The position numbers were made by a program, and so were the translations under genes. A stretch of DNA of 64,000 nucleotides, from assembly GCA_965227905.1 (NCBI GenBank), contig OZ245780.1:3286001-3350000 (forward strand), written 5' to 3'. Each line of letters opens with the position of its first letter. Within the stretch, counting starts at the first letter, position 1. Shown here in pieces: positions 8,627 to 17,400 of this stretch. This DNA comes from CBDDHT01 sp965227905. GTDB lineage: Bacteria > Pseudomonadota > Alphaproteobacteria > Rhizobiales > Methyloligellaceae. The notes below the pieces were generated by a model that saw only the letters and a program-made list of their open reading frames with translations, had not been told where the DNA came from and made no database searches.

Positions 8627-9280
8627 ATGTTTGTAAGGCGTTCAAATGAACGGCCCGGTGAGGTTTCTCGCGAAACTGAAAAAGCGTCGGCTGAACGGGT
8701 GCCGGAGGCGAGAACACCGGAGGCAATAGCGGGTTCTCAGTTGAATAGAAGAGTCAAACCGTCTTCCACCAAATCGATCATCGACACAGATGTTGGCGTT
8801 GCTGGAACCGTCTCATGTACAGGCGAACTGGACGTCCTCGGTCAGATCCAGGGCGATCTGCACTGCTCGATCCTGATGGTGGGCCACACCGGCCACATCC
8901 ACGGCGATGTTTTTGCTGACCATGCGCATGTTGACGGTCGTGTCGACGGCAATATCCGAGGAAAACAGATCATTCTTGGCAGCAATGCGCATGTCACCGG
9001 CGATATACATCACGCCTCGCTCGTCATCGAGCATGGCGCTATCTTCGAGGGCAAAGTACGCCGCTCCAGCAATCCGAACGAAGTTGCCGCTGCGCCGCAA
9101 GCTGATCCAACACGTGCACCCGCGCCCCAACAAAGCGCGCCTACGCCGACTGAACAGCGACCCGCAGCGCCACAGGCGAGCCCGCTGCCTCAAGATGCAA
9201 GCTTCGAAGGCTCCAATGGTGTGCCGGAGAATTCCGCAGAAATCGGACGCTGGCCGCGCCAGATTCTGGCAACTCAGTAA
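8627..9280 (+). CDS. Bactofilin (polymer-forming cytoskeletal protein)
   Basis: A 217-residue bactofilin. Residues about 50-150 form the right-handed beta-helical DUF583 core, with repeating short strands (GTVSCTGELDVLGQIQGDLHCS, VDGRVDGNIRGKQIILG read as repeats of six). The N-terminal tail (1-48) is polar and the C-terminal tail (150-217) is rich in Pro, Ala and Gln. Bactofilins polymerise without nucleotide and organise local cell-wall synthesis or polar structures. A GGGAGGGTGAG just upstream fixes the start. No peptidase partner is adjacent. Confidence 0.9.
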   Translation: MFVRRSNERPGEVSRETEKASAERVPEARTPEAIAGSQLNRRVKPSSTKSIIDTDVGVAGTVSCTGELDVLGQIQGDLHCSILMVGHTGHIHGDVFADHAHVDGRVDGNIRGKQIILGSNAHVTGDIHHASLVIEHGAIFEGKVRRSSNPNEVAAAPQADPTRAPAPQQSAPTPTEQRPAAPQASPLPQDASFEGSNGVPENSAEIGRWPRQILATQ

Positions 9281-9309
9281 TACTTACTAGGCAGACGGTC
9301 TGAACCGTA

Positions 9310-9819
9310 TCAGGCGAGTGCCGCAATCTCATCTGTGGTTAGCGTGCCCGGCACGAGGTAGATCGGGATCGGGAACGATCCCGCCTGACTACCCGTCGCA
9401 AGAGACGATACCAATGGACCCGGTCCTGCCGGACCTGGAGACGCGCCAAGGACGAGAATTGCGATGTCCTCGTCCGCATTGATGACTTTCAGGATTTCTT
9501 CCGCTTTGTCGCCGTCGCGCATGATGGCTTCGGTCTTTATATTGTCGAGGCCTTTGTCTTTTAGAGACTTTCGGATCCGATCGAACATCTGATCCGAATT
9601 TGCCGATCGCGGCATAGGTGGGCTCTCTCGCACGGAAAACCAACCGCTTGCCCGCACCGGTTCATTGACATGCAGCATCGCCAGTCGCCCGCCGGTACGG
9701 TTCGCGACACGCGCTGCAAAATAGAGAGCCACTTCGAATTCGGGCGTATCATCGAGTACGACCAAGAACTTTCGATAATGCCCTTTTTCAAAGACGCGTC
9801 TTTTCTTCAAGCCACGCAT
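9310..9819 (-). CDS. Universal stress protein (UspA family)
   Basis: A 169-residue single-domain Usp. The fold starts at residue 17 (KFLVVLDDTPEFEVALYFAA) and ends with the nucleotide-binding loop region ILVLGASPGPAGPGPLVSSL, a relaxed form of the G-2x-G-9x-G(S/T) motif. Usp proteins bind ATP or act as stress chaperones; no specific role can be assigned. It is convergent with the bactofilin gene, with only 29 bases between their stops. Confidence 0.88.
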   Translation of the reverse strand: MRGLKKRRVFEKGHYRKFLVVLDDTPEFEVALYFAARVANRTGGRLAMLHVNEPVRASGWFSVRESPPMPRSANSDQMFDRIRKSLKDKGLDNIKTEAIMRDGDKAEEILKVINADEDIAILVLGASPGPAGPGPLVSSLATGSQAGSFPIPIYLVPGTLTTDEIAALA

Positions 9820-10104
9820 GTTTGCATCGCCCCCGCAAATCTATTCGCTCCTAAAGGTCACGTTAACGGGCCTTTGTCAGGTTGCCCAGCAGACAATTTA
9901 GGCAATTCGAGGCAGTTTTGGCTTTTGGAATGGGGTCGCCATGCCGCCCATACACTGGGACGCACCAAATTGAAGCGTCTCACACAGGCAAATTCGAGGC
10001 GATTGTTTCTTTGCGCCTGTGAACCCTCTCTCAATACCGATGGGTGATAATCAGCTGACGGCCCAGCGCCATTGAGGGACCGCAAAAGGCGATCGGAGCG
10101 CGAG

Positions 10105-11262
10105 ATGCAGGCAAATCAGTTGGATAGAGATGCAGCGGCACTGTCAAATGAACGGCGTGCAGACGATCGTAAGACCGGGATCGCTGGCAACGACGATGTC
10201 GTCCGACACATATCGCTCGGCGAATGGGATGCGCTCGTCGCGCAGTTCGATGATGCGCTCTACGATCATACGGCCTTTCTAGGTGCTGATCTGTGGGGCG
10301 ATGACCGCGTCACGCACATCGCTGTAGAGCGCGACGGGCTGACGGTCGGCGCAGCACAGCTCTTCATCTTTCGCCCTCCTCTCATGCGTTCTGGTCCCGG
10401 AATCGCTTATGCGAAATTCGCCCCCCTTTGGCTACGCAAGGATGCGGCGAACGACGAGTCAAATCTGCGTCTCGTTCTAGATGCAATGGTGAACCGATAT
10501 GCACGTGAACAAGGACTTTGCCTCACGATCGTCCCGCAAGCCGATCCGGACACGTGCGAAACAGTGTGTGCTGAACTGGATCGGCTCGGATTTCAGATGA
10601 GCCGCGGCATAGCATCGGAAAAACGTTATCTCGTTGACTGTACACTCACGGAGGATGAGCAACGGGCCAGCTTGAGCCAAAAATGGCGCTACAATCTCAA
10701 GAAGGCGCTGAAAGAGGATCTGACGATAAAGATTGTCGACGGCCTCGAAGGCGTCGATACGTTCATGGGCCTGCACAATGCCATGCGTGGTCGAAAGAAC
10801 TATGCAGACTATACCTGGGTCGACCGGTACCCTTCAATCTATGAGGATATGCCGGCAGAGATGCGGCCAACAGTCGTTGTCGCGTATCACGAAGGGACGC
10901 CGACAGCCGGCGCGGTTGTCGGACATCTTGGCAGGACAGCCACCTATCTCTTCGGCGGGACGGATGATCGTGCACTTCGTCTGCGGGCCGGATATGCCTT
11001 GCAGTGGTGGGTTACGAGATGGCTCTCGCAACAAGGCGTGCGCTGGTACGATCTCGATAGCGACTCGAACAATGCTGGTTTGCAGCAGTTCAAAGGCGGC
11101 CTGACTGGAAAGTCCGGACAGATCGTAACGCTACCAGGCGAGTACGATTATTGTTCTAATCCGGCGAGTAAAGTCACCGCAGCAGCGATCCAGCACCTGC
11201 GTCAGATCCGTGGTTCGGTTATGAGCGCCGCCGACAGGATGCGGGCCGTGTGCCATCTGTGA
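10105..11262 (+). CDS. FemAB/GNAT-like acyl- or aminoacyl-transferase
   Basis: A 385-residue protein of the FemAB-type (Acetyltransf_6) GNAT superfamily, related to lipid II:glycine glycyltransferases and to exopolysaccharide-associated transferases. Typical elements are LSQKWRYNLKKALKE (the NRR/NL-K loop), FMGLHNAMRGRKNY, and the C-terminal YDLDSDSNNAGLQQFKGGL motif of the second GNAT lobe. The ATG at 10105 has GGAG six bases upstream; an upstream TTG at 10072 is less likely. It is monocistronic here, but another transferase of related fold lies at 16175-17392. Cytoplasmic, substrate unknown. Confidence 0.8.
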   Translation: MQANQLDRDAAALSNERRADDRKTGIAGNDDVVRHISLGEWDALVAQFDDALYDHTAFLGADLWGDDRVTHIAVERDGLTVGAAQLFIFRPPLMRSGPGIAYAKFAPLWLRKDAANDESNLRLVLDAMVNRYAREQGLCLTIVPQADPDTCETVCAELDRLGFQMSRGIASEKRYLVDCTLTEDEQRASLSQKWRYNLKKALKEDLTIKIVDGLEGVDTFMGLHNAMRGRKNYADYTWVDRYPSIYEDMPAEMRPTVVVAYHEGTPTAGAVVGHLGRTATYLFGGTDDRALRLRAGYALQWWVTRWLSQQGVRWYDLDSDSNNAGLQQFKGGLTGKSGQIVTLPGEYDYCSNPASKVTAAAIQHLRQIRGSVMSAADRMRAVCHL

Positions 11263-11512
11263 TGGGACCAACGTCCCCTTCTGCTCTTATCAAGAACTTA
11301 CCCTCCTAAAGTCTACTGCCTAAAAAAAGGGCAAGACACCGCGCGCCTTACTAACCATTCTTGGACACCAAATCCTTCCGGTGTCATGGATTTTTCTTGC
11401 GTAAGTACAAGAGATTGTCACACATTGAGCCCAAGCGGACGCGAAGGGCCTGTAGGAGTAATCTCAGGCCTGTCCGCGACTTTGCAACGACAACTCATGA
11501 AGTGGAGGAAGT

Positions 11513-12658
11513 ATGTTAGTCGAAAAAAGACTAATTTCTAAGACGGTAAGGCGCTTGGGCGTGCTTGCCGGGGCCATTGCGATGGCTGGGGCCGTGGCAA
11601 CCGCGCCTGCAAAGGCGGAAGTCACGATCCGAATTGCATCTGATACGGTTGGCCCACCGCATCCGGCCGGGATCGCGATGGAGATCCTGAAAGAGAAAGT
11701 CGAAAAGGCTATTCCCGGAAGCCAGGTCCGCGTTTTCGTGTCGTCTTCGCTTTACAAGAATGCCGAAGCGATCGAAGCGATGACCGAGGGCAACCTCGAA
11801 ATGGCGTGGGGTCAGTTCGGCAAGACAGCGATTGTCGATCCGTTCACGAATGTGGTCGTCGGACCGATGCTGCTGACGACACCGGGCGCGATCAATGCTC
11901 TTGATGACTTCGAAACGTTCAAGATGCTTCAGAAGCGTTTCAACGACGTGCACGACATCACGATCTTCGGTTCGGCACATCTCAGCTTCTATATGGGTGC
12001 CGGTGCCGGTGCTCGTCTGCTGTCGCCCGATGATTTCAAGGACAAAAAAATGCGTTCGATGGGCCCGGCTGAAAATGCCATGCTCCGCGCATTCGGCTCC
12101 AACCCGACCACCATGGCATTTGGCGACGTGCCGCCTGCCCTCGAGACCAAAGTCATCGACGGACTGCTGACCAGTCTTGGTGGCTGGAACAAGGTGAAGG
12201 AACAAGCGCCATTCTATACGATTGCCGGTATCAACGGCATCGTCGGCGACTACTACTACATCGCCGGATCCAACAAATGGTGGAAGAAGCTCAAGCCCGA
12301 GCATCAGAAGATCATCAGCGACATTCTTGTCAAAGAAGTTCTGCCTTGGGCAAAGCGTGCCAACTTTTGCAATGACAAAATGCTCATTGACAAGTTCGGT
12401 ACCAAGGACCCGTCCAAGCCTGGCATCTACATCATGTCGAGCGAACAGGCTGACAAGCTTGCCAAGCAGCTAGGGACCGCGACTTCGGACTGGATCAAGA
12501 AGAACACGCCTGCCGAAGCCGACAAGTGGGTCGACAAGTTTGCGGAAGAGGCCAAAGCTGCTGTCGCTGCAAACCCGATGGGTTCGAACTGGCTTGAGAA
12601 GACAGACTGCTCTGAGTTGCAGCCGATCTTCGCAAAATACCAAAAGAAGAAGAACTAA
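11513..12658 (+). CDS. dctP: TRAP transporter substrate-binding protein DctP
   Basis: Periplasmic receptor of a tripartite ATP-independent transporter. It has 381 residues with a signal peptide (basic 1-14, hydrophobic 15-30, cleavage near APAKAE). The mature part starts VTIRIASDTVGPPHPAG and carries DctP-family motifs, including LEMAWGQFG and MRSMGPAENAMLRAFG with the substrate-carboxylate Arg. GGAGGAAGT before the ATG is a strong ribosome-binding site. A perfect hairpin follows it, before dctQ. The ligand cannot be read from the sequence; organic acids are typical. Confidence 0.93.
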   Translation: MLVEKRLISKTVRRLGVLAGAIAMAGAVATAPAKAEVTIRIASDTVGPPHPAGIAMEILKEKVEKAIPGSQVRVFVSSSLYKNAEAIEAMTEGNLEMAWGQFGKTAIVDPFTNVVVGPMLLTTPGAINALDDFETFKMLQKRFNDVHDITIFGSAHLSFYMGAGAGARLLSPDDFKDKKMRSMGPAENAMLRAFGSNPTTMAFGDVPPALETKVIDGLLTSLGGWNKVKEQAPFYTIAGINGIVGDYYYIAGSNKWWKKLKPEHQKIISDILVKEVLPWAKRANFCNDKMLIDKFGTKDPSKPGIYIMSSEQADKLAKQLGTATSDWIKKNTPAEADKWVDKFAEEAKAAVAANPMGSNWLEKTDCSELQPIFAKYQKKKN

Positions 12659-12677
12659 GACTTCGAATACGAAAAAC

Positions 12678-12713
12678 GGACTGGCCGGTTGGATTATTGG
12701 GGCCGGCCAGTCC
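12678..12713 (+). terminator. Intercistronic hairpin between dctP and dctQ
   Basis: A perfect 11-bp stem (GGACTGGCCGG at 12678-12688, CCGGCCAGTCC at 12703-12713) with a 14-base loop, followed by TTTATAATTT. It lies 20 bases past the dctP stop and 39 bases before dctQ. It probably stabilises the dctP message or partly terminates transcription so that the receptor is made in excess over the membrane subunits. Confidence 0.75.
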
Positions 12714-12751
12714 TTTATAATTTCCTGCATGGATGGGGGGGACCGATTGCC

Positions 12752-13309
12752 ATGGATAGGATTGTCGATCGAATTTATCGAGTATTCCGGTTTTTATTAG
12801 ATACCATTGTCGGCTATGGCGCGATGATCATCATGCTGGTCGGCACTTGGCTTGCAATCGCTGAAGTTGCGCGTCGCTACATTTTTGGAGTCGTCTTCGA
12901 CTGGGGACAGGATGCCGTCACATACGGCATGGTTGGCGCGATTTTCTTATATTTTGCAGTTACTCAGGCTCGTCGGTCGCACCTGCGGATGTCTGCCGTT
13001 GTGGACGCCCTCGAAAAAGCGGGCTGGAATCGTTTCATCCTCGTTGTTCGTACGCTCATCACCGCACTCTCGCTGGTTGTCTACAGTGCCATCGCCTGGT
13101 GGGGCATCCCGACGCTTGAGCGCTCAATGATGCTTGAGCGCAAGACACAAAGCATGGTGCTTTTGATCTGGCCGTTCCAGGCGATCCTGGTGGCAGCGTT
13201 CACGCTATTGGCAGTCGTCTGCCTCTTCCAGCTCTACCAGGACATTCGGGCCCTTATGGGCAAGAAAGTCTTTGAGTGGGCGCCTGTCGAAGAGGGGATC
13301 GAGATCTAG
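12752..13309 (+). CDS. dctQ: TRAP transporter small permease DctQ
   Basis: Small membrane subunit of 185 residues with four hydrophobic segments, as expected for DctQ. The family stretch WLAIAEVARRYIFGVVFDWGQD is present around residues 35-55. The ATG at 12752 is preceded by GGGGGGGA; the longer upstream frame lacks this support and would run into the hairpin. DctQ joins DctM to form the Na+-driven permease. Only two bases separate its stop from the dctM ATG. Confidence 0.9.
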   Translation: MDRIVDRIYRVFRFLLDTIVGYGAMIIMLVGTWLAIAEVARRYIFGVVFDWGQDAVTYGMVGAIFLYFAVTQARRSHLRMSAVVDALEKAGWNRFILVVRTLITALSLVVYSAIAWWGIPTLERSMMLERKTQSMVLLIWPFQAILVAAFTLLAVVCLFQLYQDIRALMGKKVFEWAPVEEGIEI

Positions 13310-13311
13310 CC

Positions 13312-14595
13312 ATGGGCATTCTTGGACCTGCACTTCTTGCATTGCTTGCGCTGGGCGCGCCGATCGCAATTGCGCTGATTTCCATTACCGTCGGTTATAT
13401 CGTTTACGACCCGCTTCTGTCGGAGAGTGCGATCTTCCGGTCGTTCTTCAGCTTCGTAAACAAGTACACGCTGATGGCGATCCCGTTCTTCATCTATGCC
13501 GGCTTCCTGATGGAGCGCACCGGACTGATCGCGAAACTTTTCCGCTTTGCTGACGCGCTCATAGGCTGGCTGCCTGGCGGTTTTGCCTACGCGACCATTC
13601 TTGCAGCCGTTATGTTCGGCGCGATTTCCGGGTCCTCGACAGCCATGGCGGCCGCGATGGGCGTGGTGGCGTATCCGGAAATGATCAAACGTGGTTATCC
13701 GAAATGGATGGCTGCCGGTGTGATCGCCACGGGCGGTGGAATCGCAATCCTCATACCCCCGAGTATTACGCTCATTCTGTATGGCGTGCTAACCGACGAA
13801 TCGATCGTCAAACTGTTCTTTGCCGGTGTTGTACCGGGTCTCATGCTGGCTTTCAGCGACGCCGTTATCGTGATGACCATGGCCGTGATTATCAAGTTGC
13901 CGGCAAACGAGTTTAGCTGGACAGAACTGAAAGCAGCCAGCATTGAGGCCCTTCCGGCTCTATTCATGCCCGTATTTGTCCTTGGCGCACTCTATGGCGG
14001 TGTCCTTACTCCAACCGAGTCGGGTGCCGGTGCTTGCGCCTACGCCATGATTTACGGCTTTCTCTCGATGAAGGGCAAATTCTATCCGCAAATGCTCGCG
14101 GCAACCGAGCGTGCCGTGAACCTGACGGCAATCCTGTTCTTCCTTTTGGGTGGCGTCGGCATCTTCCAGTTCCTTCTCGCCAATCAGGGCTGGCCTCAGG
14201 ATATCGCCGAGTGGGTTATTGGCATGGGATTGTCACCCATCGGATTCCTTGGATTGTTGTTGGTCGTCCTGCTGTTTCTTTCGATGTTCCTGACCGGCGT
14301 GGCCATTCTGGTGCTCGTCGTGCCGATCATCTATCCGGTCTCGATCACACTCGGCATCGATCCCATCCATCTCGGCGTGCTGTTCGCACTGTGTATTGAA
14401 ATGGGGGCCGTCATTCCACCGGTCGGGCTCAATCTCTTTGCCGTGAGTGGCACGACCAAGGTGCCGGTCACGACTGTTATGAAAGGATCGTTCCCGTTCC
14501 TGTGTACCGACGGCTGCGTGCTCCTCTTGTGCATGTTCTTCCCGATTATCACCCTCTATCTGCCGAACCTCGCTGTGCAGTCGGTGTTTAACTGA
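13312..14595 (+). CDS. dctM: TRAP transporter large permease DctM
   Basis: Large membrane subunit of 427 residues with about twelve hydrophobic segments, of the ion-transporter (IT) superfamily. Characteristic stretches are FGAISGSSTAMAAAMGVV, IPPSITLILYGVLT and the later TPTESGAGACAY and MGAVIPPVGLNLF, the helical-hairpin regions that bind Na+ and substrate. The start at 13312, directly after dctQ, gives the normal family length; an upstream in-frame start would overlap dctQ. The operon ends at the terminator 14661-14691. Confidence 0.93.
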   Translation: MGILGPALLALLALGAPIAIALISITVGYIVYDPLLSESAIFRSFFSFVNKYTLMAIPFFIYAGFLMERTGLIAKLFRFADALIGWLPGGFAYATILAAVMFGAISGSSTAMAAAMGVVAYPEMIKRGYPKWMAAGVIATGGGIAILIPPSITLILYGVLTDESIVKLFFAGVVPGLMLAFSDAVIVMTMAVIIKLPANEFSWTELKAASIEALPALFMPVFVLGALYGGVLTPTESGAGACAYAMIYGFLSMKGKFYPQMLAATERAVNLTAILFFLLGGVGIFQFLLANQGWPQDIAEWVIGMGLSPIGFLGLLLVVLLFLSMFLTGVAILVLVVPIIYPVSITLGIDPIHLGVLFALCIEMGAVIPPVGLNLFAVSGTTKVPVTTVMKGSFPFLCTDGCVLLLCMFFPIITLYLPNLAVQSVFN

Positions 14596-14660
14596 CCTGA
14601 CAAGCGAAGCCGCAGCGGGCTGAAGAGCTGGAAGAAAAATCGCGACGCCTAACAATTAAA

Positions 14661-14691
14661 AAGCCGACAGGCAGAATATGCCTGTCGGCTT
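14661..14691. terminator. Bidirectional intrinsic terminator
   Basis: A 13-bp perfect stem (14661-14673 with 14679-14691) and a five-base GAATA loop, with A-rich sequence before and a T-rich stretch after. It separates dctM from the convergent flippase gene and can serve both strands. Confidence 0.92.
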
Positions 14692-14710
14692 TCTCATTCA
14701 GGCAATCTCA

Positions 14711-16138
14711 TCAAACCGTTTTCTTCGCTTTCCGGCCGATCAATGACGCCTGGACACCGGTATGATGCTTGGCGATCACCGCAAGCCATGTGGTCCAGAG
14801 CGCCGTAACAAGAAAGACTGATACAGCTGCACCGTTGAGACCGAAGTACGGCGTCAAACCGGCTCCGAGAACCACCAGGAGCACGAGGCAGGTAGCAAAC
14901 ACAGGCACCGCCTTACGTTCCTTGCCCGCGAGATTGAGCATCTGCGATACGGGGCCGGCGCCTGCCCGATAGATCTGACTAAGAGCTAGAATGATGAGGC
15001 AGGCATAGCCTTGTTCGAACTGCTCTCCAAAGACAGATAAGGCAAAACTCCCGAACAGAACGATGCCGCCGGTTGCGCCGAGGCAAGCCACCATGCTCAA
15101 GAGATTGCCGCGGCCGATGGTTTTCTGAACCGCGGCTTTGTCGCCGCGCGCATAAGCCTCCGCAGCGTCAGGCATAATCAGCTGGTGAACGGACTGGATG
15201 GCAAAACCAAGCAAGAGCGCGATTTTGATGCATACACCGAAAGTAGCCGTCTGATCGGGCGGCAACGCAATGCCAACGGTCAGAATGGCAACGTCGGCAA
15301 ACAGAGCTGTGAAGAGTGCGACCACGACCATCGGCAACCCATGCACGCGCCATTTGGAACCGGTCGGCGTCGGCGTGTCGGTAATCGGTGTGGGCTCGAT
15401 TGTCTGGTCGAGGTCCGTGCTGGTCGTCTGACGGACAGTGAAGAATACCGGAATCGATACGATCAGGACGATAATCAGGTTGAGCGCCAGCAATTGCGGA
15501 ACAGTGATGGTCACACCCACCGCAATCAGAGAACCGATGATCGCCAGCATGACGGCAGGACGCACGAGAAGATCCGGAAGAAAGCTCAGAAAGTACCGTC
15601 GGTAGGCATTCGCAATAGCCCCATTCAGACGAATGAAGGTGAATGCTGGTGCTGTCAGTGCGCCGAGCGTCAAACAAAGCCGCTGTTCGAATGTTGCGGT
15701 GGGCCAGACAAAGACGATGATCCCAGTGACGACAATCAGTGCGGCGCCAGCTATTGCGGCTGTCCGATAAGCGGATGTCAGAAAGGCTCTTAAAGCATGC
15801 CATTCACCATTCACCCGGTACTCGGAAATAAAGCGGACAGTGATGGACGGGTAGCCAAGCCCCGCAAGAATGGCCAGCACGCCCCCAAGACTGATGGCGA
15901 GATAGTACATACCCAGCGACTCGGCCCCCAGAAGCCTGGCCAGCGCAAGTTGCGTGATGAAACCGATGGCTGCGCCGGACAGACGCGAGCCCATAAGCAA
16001 GGTCGAGCGCTTGAACAAATCGCCAAGCGCTTTGCCCATAAAGCGCCTCCAACGCGGCTGCGCGGGTGCACTCCCTGAATCCGGTTCGGAAACTGGCTTT
16101 GTCGCATCGCTAGGTTGAGGTACGGCGATCTCAGCCAT
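14711..16138 (-). CDS. Wzx/MATE-like polysaccharide flippase
   Basis: Inner-membrane protein of 475 residues with about twelve to fourteen hydrophobic segments after a soluble Pro-rich N-terminus (1-35). The start of the fold (STLLMGSRLSGAAIGFITQ, then LARLLGAESLGMYYLAISLG) is typical of lipopolysaccharide/polysaccharide flippases of the MOP superfamily. It is the last gene of a leftward operon, 36 bases after the CelD-type transferase. It probably flips a lipid-linked product made by the upstream ligase and transferase. No glycosyltransferase or polymerase gene is near, so the cargo is unknown. Confidence 0.85.
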   Translation of the reverse strand: MAEIAVPQPSDATKPVSEPDSGSAPAQPRWRRFMGKALGDLFKRSTLLMGSRLSGAAIGFITQLALARLLGAESLGMYYLAISLGGVLAILAGLGYPSITVRFISEYRVNGEWHALRAFLTSAYRTAAIAGAALIVVTGIIVFVWPTATFEQRLCLTLGALTAPAFTFIRLNGAIANAYRRYFLSFLPDLLVRPAVMLAIIGSLIAVGVTITVPQLLALNLIIVLIVSIPVFFTVRQTTSTDLDQTIEPTPITDTPTPTGSKWRVHGLPMVVVALFTALFADVAILTVGIALPPDQTATFGVCIKIALLLGFAIQSVHQLIMPDAAEAYARGDKAAVQKTIGRGNLLSMVACLGATGGIVLFGSFALSVFGEQFEQGYACLIILALSQIYRAGAGPVSQMLNLAGKERKAVPVFATCLVLLVVLGAGLTPYFGLNGAAVSVFLVTALWTTWLAVIAKHHTGVQASLIGRKAKKTV

Positions 16139-16174
16139 CGGAGTCCTTGGTTGGGCTTTAGATTGTAGAAGCCT

Positions 16175-17392
16175 TTAAAAGCTCGCCGTCACTTTGCTGG
16201 CGGCATTCGAGATTGCGGTGAGACCATTCTTCATCGCTGGACGCAGACGCTTGAGATAGAGGTCCGCGTAGACCCGACCGGCGATGCTTCTTGGAACAAC
16301 ATAGTCGCAGACGCCGACCGTTTTGTCCGTCCACGTCATCTTGTAGCTATCGTGCGGAGCCAGAAGATCGTAGCGCTCGACACCCATATCGATCAGTTTG
16401 GCGATTGAGCGCGCCATCTGGTGGGTCCCTGGGCTGAGCCGTGCATGGCTCGCCTCGAAAGCGCCGATATGGACGGCATATTGCCCCCGATCGAGAATGC
16501 CGACTTCGACCGCAATCGGATATCCGTCCAGTGTCAGCGCTGAGACGACGCATCCGGCTGGACGTTTCGTGTTCCCGGCCAATGCGTTGAAGAACGATCC
16601 GAATCGCTCATCGTTGAAACTCGGGGCGATGCGGCCGGTCTCGCGCAGCCATTCCCGCTTCATTGTGAACGCATCGGCAACATAGCGCCGCGCTTCCTCA
16701 GATTCCCGCACCATTCTGAACTCAAGCGTGCCGAGCTCTTCCAGCCGGTTGCATTGCCGGCGGCAATTGCGGCGAAACTTTTTGCTGAACCGTGCCTGGT
16801 AGGATTCATAGTCGGGCACAGCCGTGAGATCTGCGAACGGCGCTTCCTGCTCCTGGGTCGGAAGGGCATTCAAGTCCTGAAGAAGCGGAGCGATCGCGCT
16901 GTCGGACCGGACTTTGCGCATAGCCAGCGCATCCGGCTCGGCAGTGTCGCACAAAAATTCCCAGCATGCACGAAGGTGCGAAAGGTCGGCCTCTGGTTCT
17001 GCAAGGATATCGCTATACTGACTGACAGGTTCACCCATGAACCGCAGGACACGCAGGCCCATTTCGCGGCCGAGCACAAAAGGCCAGATCATCGTGACCC
17101 TGCCATTCTCGCGCCCAACGACGATATTCATTGCGGCAGGTTTGTCGCCCTCCCCTTCGGCAAGATAATGCTCACACCAATGCCAATGCCAATTGAAGGA
17201 CAGGAATGGATTTCCCGCGCCATCCATCCGGTCGAGAAGGCCGTTCCAATCCTCTTCCAGATCTTGCAGGCCATCGAGATCGGTGACGAGTTCAAATCCA
17301 TCGGCGACCGGTTTTTCAACACGCGTCGCCAAGCGCTCGACTAGGCTACCCACGGTCCGCGTTCGTTCAAGCGGCGGCGTCGCAACACTCAT
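16175..17392 (-). CDS. CelD/BcsL-type GNAT acyltransferase
   Basis: A 405-residue protein of the CelD family (Acetyltransf_6), cytoplasmic acyltransferases found in cellulose and exopolysaccharide loci. Visible elements are FLSFNWHWHWCEHYL near residue 60, RFSKKFRRNCRRQCNRLEELG (residues about 195-215) and a C-terminal lobe with YDLLAPHDSYKMTWTD. I place the start at the ATG 17392, which has GAGG six bases upstream. An ATG at 17404 overlaps the ligase stop (ATGA) and is also possible. Part of the leftward four-gene surface operon. Acceptor and donor are unknown. Confidence 0.82.
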   Translation of the reverse strand: MSVATPPLERTRTVGSLVERLATRVEKPVADGFELVTDLDGLQDLEEDWNGLLDRMDGAGNPFLSFNWHWHWCEHYLAEGEGDKPAAMNIVVGRENGRVTMIWPFVLGREMGLRVLRFMGEPVSQYSDILAEPEADLSHLRACWEFLCDTAEPDALAMRKVRSDSAIAPLLQDLNALPTQEQEAPFADLTAVPDYESYQARFSKKFRRNCRRQCNRLEELGTLEFRMVRESEEARRYVADAFTMKREWLRETGRIAPSFNDERFGSFFNALAGNTKRPAGCVVSALTLDGYPIAVEVGILDRGQYAVHIGAFEASHARLSPGTHQMARSIAKLIDMGVERYDLLAPHDSYKMTWTDKTVGVCDYVVPRSIAGRVYADLYLKRLRPAMKNGLTAISNAASKVTASF

Positions 17393-17400
17393 ACTCGACC

